From: Ichthyophonus hoferi
Taxonomy: Eukaryota; Opisthokonta; Ichthyosporea; Ichthyophonida; Ichthyophonidae
NCBI GenBank assembly: GCA_002751075.1
Contig: NAOQ01000477.1
Span: 1-30,598 of the forward strand
Direction of reading: 5' to 3'
DNA: 30,598 nt
Both the position numbers and the translations under genes were made by a program. Below the pieces are notes generated by a model that did not search any database, was not told the DNA's origin, and saw only the letters and a list, made by a program, of their open reading frames with translations. Shown here one piece after another: positions 12,305 to 22,177 of this stretch (the stretch's first letter is position 1; each line of letters opens with the position of its first letter).

Positions 12305-13490
12305 TTTAACGTTCTCAAATTTTAAAACCCTTTCCTAAGTAGTTATAAACAATTATTCCTTGGATATATAACACCAAGATAATTGAAAAATGCAAGGCAG
12401 CTTTATCGACTATCAACTATTTGCAAGCCAAAAGAACAGCTTGACGCGGTCTACGCTCAGGGTACAATCAATGTGGCAGGAATATAAGTTTCAGAATGTA
12501 CAATAACCATTTATATTGATTTCATAACAGCACTGGCATCATTATCTGTTGCTAAACTTCTTTAATTTAACACTACACCCTGTCCAGCTGAGCATATAAT
12601 ACTATTCTGTTAATGTACGCGTATATATATATATTACATAGATAAAAGCATCAAAAGTGGCTTGCTCTGATTCAGTGAGACCTTAATAATTTTTCTTCAG
12701 CTAGTCTAGAGTGAACATTACACTCTGTTTAAATAATTCAGTATATAATCCTATAGTGTACAATATTCAATTAATTACTCCCTCCCTCCTTATATCCCAA
12801 AACCCTCGATCTTGTACGCTAAAAGCATAGGAATGACATTTTATCTTTGTGGAATGCGATGGACTATGATTATTTTAAAATCGGACCTTATATTGGCTAT
12901 TGATAAACCCTTGTGAACCGACATTCAGTTAATCGCCATTGCACACTAAAATATGTGTAAAGATCAATGGTTTCATTCATTATCTCCATTTATAAAAAAA
13001 CCTGCACTAATACAAAAATTGCTTGAAATTTATATTTCAATTATTTTTAAAATTATATAATTTTGCTTTTTCTTTTATTCGTTTGTCTAAAAGGGGCAAT
13101 ACGCAAGGCCATCACTGCCAATCTTATTGTTCATTAACATTAACCAATAATGTTAGAGAAATGTAAATAATGATTACAATCTTTGCATTTCTACTGGTTC
13201 TATTTTATGCAGTTATATAAGCTGTGTTTAACGTATTATAGAACACTTATTATATTGCACAAATCACAGCTTATTTATGATCTTTATCCATGTAATAGTA
13301 TGTTTACATCATATTATATATATATATATTTATATTCATTTCACCTGACCATTAAACTTCTTGGGCTCGTCTTGGATTCTAAATGAAATAACTATTTAGA
13401 TATTATACAGGTGGCTGTGTTGTTACCTATATCTCAGGAGGTAGTATCATTGATATGGCAACTAAAACTATATTTAAAACTCTATGAAAC
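12305..13490. promoter_or_regulatory. Divergent promoter region shared by the aminotransferase-like gene and CDK10
   Basis: The two start codons face away from each other across 1186 bp, and no gene lies between them. It includes a CCAAT at 13144-13148 sitting across a perfect inverted repeat, an ATTGG near 12894, and AT-rich tracts. Transcription start sites were not identified. Both start codons have A at -3, a favourable animal context. Confidence 0.5.
13135..13155. repeat. Inverted repeat around a CCAAT box
   Basis: TAACATTA at 13135-13142 is the exact reverse complement of TAATGTTA at 13148-13155. The 5-base spacer ACCAA supplies most of a CCAAT box. It lies about 335 bp upstream of the CDK10 ATG, between the divergent genes. 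Confidence 0.6.
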
Positions 13491-14697
13491 ATGGAAGGGA
13501 ATAAGAATAACCCCACTGCGTCAAGTGTTAGTAGTATTAATAAAACCAAGCCCGTAGGACCAAAAGGTATTTTCCTTTACTATTTCTTTTCTCACACTCT
13601 TCCAATCTTTCCTTCAAATTTTCTTTTTCTTTCTCTTGGAGTTTCTGTTTATATAGATTTATATATATTTATATACATTATATATATTTTCTTTAATTAG
13701 GTGCGTTGGGTGTGTAGTATGTTTAAAGAAATAAATTGAGATGTGGTAGATCTATATAACTTCATATACGACAATATACAATATATACATCGAATGGTCG
13801 GCTTAACATATAATATACACCATGGGTATAGGTATTTATATCAAGGCGATTAGCCATTGTCTAGTTTACTTATACAAAAGCGTATACAAACACATTGACA
13901 CACACACACACACAAATGTAGGTTAGGATTCAAGGCATAAATGTACACACACAAACAAGCATAAGCATATTTTTTCAACTGTGAATGTACACAAATACCC
14001 ACCTGTGTGTAATACTCCTTGCCTGTACCTGTATTATATTATACTATATTATATTATATTATTTATAGGAAAACGGCCCCTACTGTTTATTATAGAAGAA
14101 GGAATAAGGGTTTATTTCAATTGATCAGGAGCGTAAAATTTTAAGTTTGGCAGTTTATAGACATGGGCTATATTACATATACCTGTATCGTCTTATACAT
14201 TGTCTATCACTCCCGCACTCCAACCAATATAACATCTTTCTCTGTGTCGCTCAGTAATGGCCTACACCGAGATAGTACTATCATACATCAATATCATATC
14301 ACTTTGCTAAGCACTCTACTTTTTAACAGAGCCGTGGTCTTTGCAGTTAGTGTCTCCCCTAGATAACAAGCCTTGGTCTGTTAACCCCTCCGCCAGGGTG
14401 TGTATTTTTACTTTTATTGATAGTTATTATAGTATAGCCTACGTTGTGTACACTGACTCTTGGTGTATATCTATCTCCTGCTAACTCCATTGATCAATAG
14501 GGTAAATAGGGTACTGAGGTGGCAAACAATAACGCTACTACTTGAACATACCATCATACATACTATCCTACATACTATAATACATACTATTCTACATAAT
14601 ATCATGCATACGGTCATACATGCTATACTATATACTAACATACGTACTATATTGTATTAGGTAATCTTCGAGATAATTTAAGGTAGACAGTCCTCAC

Positions 14698-14732
<35 letters not shown>

Positions 14733-17700
14733 TGGTATGTGGATCTCCCACCATATGCCCTCTACCCTGTATATTTAATCTCCAATTACCCTTATTCCTA
14801 TCTATATTGTTGCCTCTCACAATGGTTCTTTCTTCCCTCCCTATCACTCACACACCCTGTTGGTATATATACATATACAACCATATACATACACATATAC
14901 ATATACATTAATATTTATACACATACATATGCACATACATATCTCTGTATATTGTTGCTAATATATCGTCAATACAGTTGGGTAAGACCCGCGATATTAA
15001 TGAGTTTGAGAATCTCAACCAGGTGGGAGAGGGGACATACGGCATAGTATGTGGGTACCATACACTGCTATATATACACTATCCTCTATCTACAAGCCTA
15101 CTTGTATGCCCCTATACTATCCTATATATACCAACCTGCTTGTCTACTCATATACTATCTTCTTTCTACATACCAATCTATACACCCCTATACTATTCTT
15201 TCTCTATACATACCAACCTACATACACATAACTGACACCACTGCCTTTACCAGATAGAGCTAGGGACTTGAAATCCAATGAGATTGTTGCTTTAAAACGA
15301 GTCCGAATGGAAAAGGAAAGGAATGGTATGTGATATGTATATGTATTGTACCACTGTGGAGTATATATATATGTTACTATACTTATATTTCCTCTTTATC
15401 TGGTATTGCATGTTAGTATGATCTTTATATAATTAAAAAAAACCATTGGCTCCACATATAATGACCCAATGTACTCGTCTTAGTCTCCCCTCTTAATTTG
15501 TATACTTTATGAAACCCCCTCCTATTTTAGGGGGTTTTCTTATTGAGACTCTTTATATCTCCATCTCTATCTCTATTTATATCTCTATTTCTATCTCCAT
15601 TTCTATTTCTATTTCTATCTCTATCTCTATCTCCATTTCTATCTCTATCTCTATTTCTGTCTCTATCTCTTTTTTTATCTCTATTTCTATCTCTATTTCT
15701 ATATCTATTTCTATTTCTATTCCTATCTCTATCTCTATTTCTATTTCTATTTCTATCTCTATTTCTATCTCTATCTCTATCTCTATCTCTATCTATATTT
15801 CCATCTCTAACTCTATCTCTGACTCTATTTCTATCTCTATTTCTATTTCTATCTCTATCTCTATTTCTACCTCTACCGCTATCTCTATCTCAGTCTTTAT
15901 CTCTTTATGCTTTATGCTTTATCCAGATATGGTAGTCATTCATTCTCATATAACCTGCCCCAGGCTTACACAAACAGGCCTACCCTCACAACCAATAACC
16001 AATTATAATAGCTCTTTATTCTCCCCTCCTTCACACCTCTTTCACGCCTCTTTCTCACTTACTTCCACAACCACTTTCCCCGTTTTCATTGGTCATATTG
16101 TCTTTATTTTTTAGGTCTACCAATCAGCAGTATGCGTGAGGTATGCATTCTCCGATGTCTCCATCATCCTAATATTATCAACGTCATAAATATGACGTCC
16201 GGGTCCACTCTACAAAGGTACATAAGTGGCTGTGTCCTAATGAGGTATAATTAATCATAATGATGGGTTGACTGTGACGACTGGGATGTAACTATAAATT
16301 GATAAATTGATAGACCAATGGAGTGCCCAGTATGTACTGATATCATGCAATCGATCTATATATCGATAGTAGATAATGAACATGGGTCTGGCCAACCCCT
16401 ATGAAGCTATATTTAACTAAAACCATGGCATCATGATGACATCATGTAGTATGACCATTGACCAATCCCCCTCCCCTCCCCTGCAGTGTGTATCTGGTGA
16501 TGGAATATTGTGCCCATGATATGGGAGCCCTCATGACGCACATGATAACGCCCTTCCGTGAACCCGAGGTTAAATGCATCATGATCCAATTACTAGAAGG
16601 TATAAAATACCTGCACCAACAATTTATCATTCATCGGTATGTACATGTATATCTGCTTGCACTTTATATTCCTTACGTACAACGTCATATCCTTATGATT
16701 TATATATATGGCTGGCCCTACCAAAGCTTGGTGCACGTGTACCCCTCATTATCGCCACCCACGTGGTGCTCTTGTCTTTGAGAAGATCAGACAGAATCAT
16801 GCAGGCCAGTGGCCAGCCTGTCCTTAGGAACCTATATATGGAATACACTTAGTACGATTGATACACATTTCCACAATGCTTATATCATCTCTTGCCCCTT
16901 TAAGCCGCTCTAATGACGTGATCGCACGTGCACACCTATGTACATGCAGTCTCTTTCTCAACCACGTGTTGATCTACTATTTCTCATTTAATCAATGAGC
17001 ATGTTTACAATTTTACTCTTATACACCTTCCCTGGTATGATTGGGTCTTCCTAGTACATGAACTTATAATGCCCTTCTCTTATTGGACCAATTCAGAGAT
17101 CTGAAGATGTCCAACTTACTCTTAACAGATAAAGGAATACTAAAGATAGGTAAATGCCTTGTGTTTGATTGACTTTTATATATAGTGGCAAGATTAGTTT
17201 GATGTGGATATTGATAGTCTAGTAGTGATGCGACATGATGGCTGGGTATATATATATATATATATATATATTCATTGGCGTTCATTCAATTATTCTCACG
17301 AGGTACTTATGCTAAGAGGGAGTTGTCCAGTCATCTTCCTATAAACCTGTGACGTAGTGTGTCAATGGTGGAAGCTATCACTATTTTAATCTATCTATCT
17401 AATAAGGCTTAAAATATATAATATATAATATATATAATGTACGTGTGGTGCCAATGAATACTAGCAAGTAGCGTAGCCCAATCCACATTCATAATGGGTC
17501 TTAATTTAAAGTAAACACTGGATATTAGAAGCTAATCTATTCAATAACACTCCCTGTAGCGGACTTTGGGCTGGCCCGAGTGTACAGTGAACCAGCCTTT
17601 CCTATGACCCCCCTGGTGGTGACCTTGTGGTATAGGGCCCCTGAACTGCTATTAGGATGCGAGGTGTACACCACTGCCGTTGATATGTGGTATGTATATA

Positions 17701-18874
17701 TGTACAAAGGCTAATAGGTATGAGTATGCATAGTAAAGGGAGTAAGTATGGGTGGGTAGGTAGGAATGGCTCGCATGCTTTGATTGGTCAAAGGGGTGTG
17801 TAAAAGATTGGCTTATATATGGTGGTATTTATATATCGTACCTATATACGTCATGGCACTCATTACCTTAGTTCTACCTCTACTCGTACTTCAAGTCACC
17901 TTATTGTATTATTATTATTATTATTATTATTCCTTTATGAACACACCTCATGCGTGTATTTCTTAACCTTGAATCAAATACTTTCTCTCTATCCACCCAT
18001 CTGCCTATCTATCTTCTATCTATAGGGCAGTAGGGTGCATCCTGGGTGAGCTGTGGGACCATAAGACGCTAATGCCCGGCCAATCGGAACCGGGCCAATT
18101 AGAACTTATGGTTAAACTATTAGGTGCCCCCACTGACGTCATATGGGTGCGTAGTGGTAGACAAAAAATGAGTGTATATAGGTATTAGGATTGGGGGAAA
18201 GGAAGAAGTGCGTATAGAGGGAGAGAGGGAGAGGTGGATATGTAGACCTTTATATATATATGCATGTAAATTATTGCCAATGAATGTACGAATGGTGTGC
18301 ATGATAAGGATTATGCCCCCTGTGCTATTACGGTATTACTAGGTGATGTTGATTAGATCTTGTATAACGTACACCATTAGACTACATGGAAGGTGGATTA
18401 TGATTGGCTGACTATCAGTGAAACCTTTACAGCCTGGATTCAAATCACTCCCAAATACATCCAAGTTTATATGGCCACACCAACCGTAAGTTTCTGTAGC
18501 GTATATTATTATACGCTTATTTGTTGTGCATATCACCTGTAGAGTTCACGTTTGTATACATATTTTGATTAACCTTTAAGGCTATGTAGATAAATATCTA
18601 TTTATATAGTTCCTCATGAATGGATTCTTGTCCATATGAAGTCATTCTATATATAACCACCCTATAACCATCTTTCCTTCTCACTCCCCTCCAGGTACAA
18701 CAGTATACGCTCACGGTTTCCATGGTTATGCCATGAAGGAACCAATCTAATCAATGCACTTCTGACCTATGACCCGGCTAGACGCCTGTCAGCCCGTAGG
18801 GCATTGGAGCATGATTACTTTAATATCCAACCATACCGTATGTGTGTATATATATATGTATATGCATGCATGTT

Positions 18875-18906
<32 letters not shown>

Positions 18907-20171
18907 CGTGTGTGTGTATATATAGGTATATATACAATTAAATGCATTAGAAAGAATATTTACGTATCGGTTTCTATATTGATACGTGCATATTAGTACT
19001 TGTTTGCATACACAACATATATCATATAATAAAAGGTTTAGCATTATAGCATACAAGATATAATATATAACATACAACATATACCATTTAACATATAAGA
19101 TGTAGCGTACCATATCACATACAACATATAGCATACAGCATATACCATATACCATATACCATGCAACATACCATTCACCATATAATATATAATATATAAC
19201 ATATAACATAACATATACCATATAACATCTAACATACAACCTGTAACATATAACACACACACAATTCTAACTATATAATATTCCCTCCACAGCTACCTCG
19301 TCTGAGATGCTCCCTACCTTCCCAGAGCATCGTAACATGCGCAAGACATCAAAAGAAGCCAGGTATGTCCTCGTGTGTATACTGGTGTATATGATAATGT
19401 GTATGTGTAGGTATATCTCTGTGTGTATATGCATATATAAATTTGAGAGTGTAGCTTTACCTTACATACATATAATATAACTAAGGGAACACAATAAGGC
19501 GTCATAAATAGGACTAGAAGCAAAGCTTAATCACAGTTTTATTGAAATTCTTGTTTTTCTTTTTTGTGGGGAAATCTCTCAACCTTTACCTGTTTATATT
19601 AAAGTTTTGTACTCGTTTTTAGATAAATATATGGTTTGTTTATAATCTAATCTGATTTGTTATATAATTATTTCGTTTCCATTGCTCTCTCAACGCCCTT
19701 TCCGTGCCTTCTAGTATGGTGTCTTGCTGGTGCTTATATTCATATATACTATTCTATATGTATTCATGCACATACCACTTGAACCCAGACACATTATTTT
19801 GCATATCTATCTACATACCACCCCCTTTATATATTATACTGACTTGAAAGAGCATTATCGGATAAATGTATATGTTTGCCAAGACTAGTTGTTATACAGG
19901 AACATATTAGACGATGCTTTTTATTTTATGATGTTTATATAATAATATATTTTCGAATGTGTTGTCATATATAAAAATACTTGAATGTTTATGCAAGTCC
20001 AGTCATAGACTGGGCAAGCTTATATAGTCATTTAAATATAGCTTCTGGTGGCGGATGATTAGTGGAGTGTTATGTTATCTTGTAACAAAACGCATTGGTT
20101 GCCATATTAGCATATCAGGCATCTAGTCATAAAGCTCCCTTACTATACGTACCTGTGCGTACATCTAATAG

Positions 20172-20209
<38 letters not shown>

Positions 20210-20287
20210 GTACATTATTACTACTAGCCAATGATTGTGTTTTTATTTATTTATAGTTTTTATCAACTATCATCTTGGGCAAAATAA
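13491..20287 (+). CDS. CDK10: Cyclin-dependent kinase 10, 12 firm exons plus a tentative last exon
   Basis: CDK10 is a Ser/Thr kinase paired with cyclin M in animals. Exons: 13491-13566, 14330-14397, 14978-15050, 15254-15325, 16115-16217, 16487-16636, 17097-17149, 17560-17689, 18026-18146, 18433-18485, 18695-18837, 19293-19362, and probably 20257-20287; 1143 nt, 380 aa (human 360). All kinase elements are intact: GEGTYGIV loop (65-72), VALK lysine 87, PISSMRE helix (99-105; PISSLRE in human CDK10) with Glu105, HRD 180-182 with Asn187, DFG 200-202, activation-loop Thr215 in PMTP, and WYRAPE (222-227). PTFPEHRN near the C terminus is also CDK10-like. The N-terminal 48 residues from exons 1-2 are poorly conserved, and exon 2 was chosen because it alone restores phase. 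The last exon is uncertain: it adds [10 protein letters not shown], but a strong alternative acceptor ends at 19714. Confidence 0.93.
13567..14977 (+). other. CDK10 introns 1-2 with simple repeats
   Basis: These introns flank short exon 2. They hold a CA-rich stretch (13896-13915), a TATTA run (14031-14068), a minisatellite (14546-14650) and a TA-then-TG tract (14698-14732). No other gene was seen. Confidence 0.7.
14546..14650 (+). repeat. Imperfect CATACTAT minisatellite in CDK10 intron 2
   Basis: Units resembling CATACATACTAT or CATACTATA recur about eight times with substitutions, including variants in TCATACATGC and TAACATACG. It gives a false open frame of 66 codons. Confidence 0.75.
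15553..15905 (+). repeat. CTATYT hexamer satellite in CDK10 intron 4
   Basis: About 350 bp of CTATCT and CTATTT units make up nearly half of intron 4. The hexamer register is kept almost throughout, with variants mainly by substitution. Two frames therefore stay open and would encode Ile-Ser and Ser-Leu/Phe-Leu runs. These are not genes. Confidence 0.92.
16637..17096 (+). promoter_or_regulatory. CDK10 intron 6 with a cluster of four CACGTG E-boxes
   Basis: CACGTG occurs at 16734-16739, 16760-16765, 16925-16930 and 16963-16968. An intervening TGACGTG lies at 16914-16920. CACGTG is the core site of bHLH factors of the Myc/Max, USF and MITF types. Whether this is an enhancer or alternative promoter is inference. 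Confidence 0.4.
18838..18924 (+). repeat. Alternating purine-pyrimidine tract starting at the CDK10 exon 11 donor
   Basis: Two alternating runs of TA, TG, GC and CA steps (18838-18872 and 18874-18924) are interrupted only by a TT. The first begins with the GT of the splice donor. Such tracts can adopt Z-DNA. Confidence 0.7.
19035..19258 (+). repeat. Imperfect ACATATACC-type satellite in CDK10 intron 11
   Basis: Over 220 bp are built of variants of ACATATA, ACCATAT and AACATAC. The unit is the reverse complement of the GGTATATGT-like array in an MDH2 intron at 23246-23412. Confidence 0.8.
19363..20256 (+). other. Putative CDK10 intron 12 or 3' region
   Basis: The GTATGT donor at 19363 is good, but the matching acceptor is uncertain. 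TTATTTATAG ending at 20256 gives a short polar tail and TAA. The acceptor CCTTCTAG ending at 19714 would add a long hydrophobic tail. The region is AT-rich, with a TA run near 20169-20195, and has no gene of its own. Confidence 0.5.
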
Positions 20288-20504
20288 GGAATGAATATGT
20301 TCTATAAGCCAATCAAGTTACTGATCGCTTAGTGATCACAGCAGGGGGACCAAGAGGGGACCCAGTGAAGCCTTGATGGGCAACATATTTGACAACTCTA
20401 CAGTGTATAAGAGGACAAAATAATAGCATGATTTGGATTGGCTTGCATGATTGGGCTATGGATTGGTAATACTATGGTTCACACGCAAGGCATGATTAAT
20501 ACAT

Positions 20505-20510
20505 AATAAA
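20505..20510 (+). promoter_or_regulatory. Candidate poly(A) signal for CDK10
   Basis: AATAAA lies 218 bp downstream of the proposed TAA stop at 20285-20287. Assignment is by position. Confidence 0.4.
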
Positions 20511-20522
20511 GGGACATTGGTT

Positions 20523-20579
20523 AAGATTAATCTAGATGCGATGGTGATAAGTGGAAAGCTATGTAGTGGCTTATTGGTT
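20523..20579 (+). repeat. Diverged repeat, copy A (pair with 21646-21702)
   Basis: This segment starts AAGATTAATC, contains GTGATAA and AGCTATGTA, and ends in CTTATTGGT. It aligns without obvious gaps to a segment 1.1 kb downstream at about two-thirds identity. Confidence 0.6.
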
Positions 20580-21645
20580 CAGTAAAAATAACGATATGGC
20601 TAGGATTGGCTTGCATAACTGTGCGGCGGCATGGTGTTTATAAACCAGTGTTGCTACTGATATATTCTACTTTCAAAGCATGACAAATCTAGTGGCAATG
20701 CTATAAGACCAATCCTAGACTAAACTGGCTTTTTTCATATTCTATTTGTATGAAAATGTCAAAATTGTGGAATATAATATCAATAACCACCGTTAGGCAT
20801 GATTAAAACAGAAAAAAATGAGAAACGCCAATGAAAAATAGTAGTATATGTATGCTGATACGGGTAGGTAATATATTTTAAATTTTATTTATTAAATTGT
20901 GACCATTCACGACGATTTAATTGCACTAGAAAATATGGCGGGCACATTATATAGCTGATGGAACACGTGCACCGGTTGGTAGTACTTTATAAGTTGGGCA
21001 ATACTATTGGTTTTCATGATATGCCTATGTAGCTATAAATAGTCATCTTAAATTGCATACACCAACCTATAGGAATATATGTTTTGAAAAATACACTTGA
21101 TTGTGTCTAGTATTGAGACTTTTAACTAAAAATACTGCTAGGTAACTCGAAGTAATAAGTATGAAGCCCTACGAAACAGTATTTGTGAGACAAGATATAA
21201 TGCTCATTATGAAACAAGATATGCAATAAAGTAACTTGTTTTAGCCACAATAATTAAGCAACAGGTATCCTTATACACATACCCACTTTTGTTTATTAAT
21301 TAAGAAGCAAGGCCTTTTATAACCCCTCATCCATCACTATATATATACCACTTGACATCACCATTAATTAATTAATTAAACCATAATACTAATAACCTAG
21401 CTTAACTTGGTCATTTTATTAAGAAACTATCTATCCTTTTCGCTTATGTTATATATATATAAGTATATTCAACAAGTAGAATATTAATATTTATGGTTGT
21501 TCCATAATAGGAAACTACTCATATGCAGCCTGTTGCTATGTAAACAATAAAGTAATGAACTATATATACACATATACACCTGACAACTACTAGTATTAAT
21601 CCCCTTAAAACTTTACTAACCAATAATAATAAAAGATTAATAACT

Positions 21646-21702
21646 AAGATTAATCAAGATATGATTGTGATAAATCGAGAGCTATGTATCATTCTATTGG
21701 TC
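21646..21702 (+). repeat. Diverged repeat, copy B (pair with 20523-20579)
   Basis: Same order of words as copy A: AAGATTAATC, GTGATAA, GAGCTATGTA, CTATTGGT. It is in the same orientation, and the element family is unknown. Confidence 0.6.
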
Positions 21703-22177
21703 TATTGTAAGGGGACCTTATAGTTCTATATCATTCATATTACTGCTTGATTATTATTTAATATTTAATCGTCATTAAACTACCAATTACTAAGCTCTCA
21801 TAGTGTACGTTAATTCAACAAGACCACTGTCTATCTAGGCCTAGATACTAGACCAATAAATGACAAGCATTAACCCAGCCAATTATTTATAATTGGTGCA
21901 GTAGCACAATTTCAACCCTCATGTGTTCGATAATTTTTTTTTAATATTTACTTCAGTAAGTTAACTTTCAGTGCAGAGCCTGCTGTCATCTCCTATTAGG
22001 TAGAATTGTATCATAATCCTCACAATATATACCTGGATAGTAAACAGATTGCAGACGTAAAGTAGTGTGGTATCATACTAATATAAACTATCAGAGCTAT
22101 CATATTATTTGGTAAATTTTAGTTAATATAAAATATATCTTTCAAAACTATATTAGAGATTAACGAGAACTGATCAG

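Larger units (their letters stand above)
20435..20618 (+). repeat. Two copies of GGATTGGCTTGCAT
   Basis: The 14-base word GGATTGGCTTGCAT occurs at 20435-20448 and 20603-20616. Its core is echoed in reverse complement by ACCAATCCTAG near 20710. The flanks are only loosely similar. Confidence 0.6.
20288..22177. other. Gap between convergent CDK10 and MDH2, rich in short repeats
   Basis: No coding gene was recognised. The first part is probably the CDK10 3' UTR, with AATAAA at 20505-20510. Repeats include two copies of GGATTGGCTTGCAT and a diverged pair of about 57 bp, listed separately. CCAAT and ATTGG words are frequent throughout. Confidence 0.65.

Noticed and set aside
14546-14650. Regularly spaced repeats as a CRISPR-like array
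   Set aside because: The units are short, imperfect and contiguous with no spacers, and the window is clearly eukaryotic.
15509-16114. 201-codon open frame rich in Ile-Ser repeats
   Set aside because: It is a translation of the CTATYT hexamer satellite inside CDK10 intron 4; an overlapping frame is open for the same reason.
18874-19260. Open frames of 128 and 72 codons on the - strand, rich in Tyr, Met and Cys
   Set aside because: They read the ACATATACC satellite and TA/TG tracts in CDK10 intron 11.
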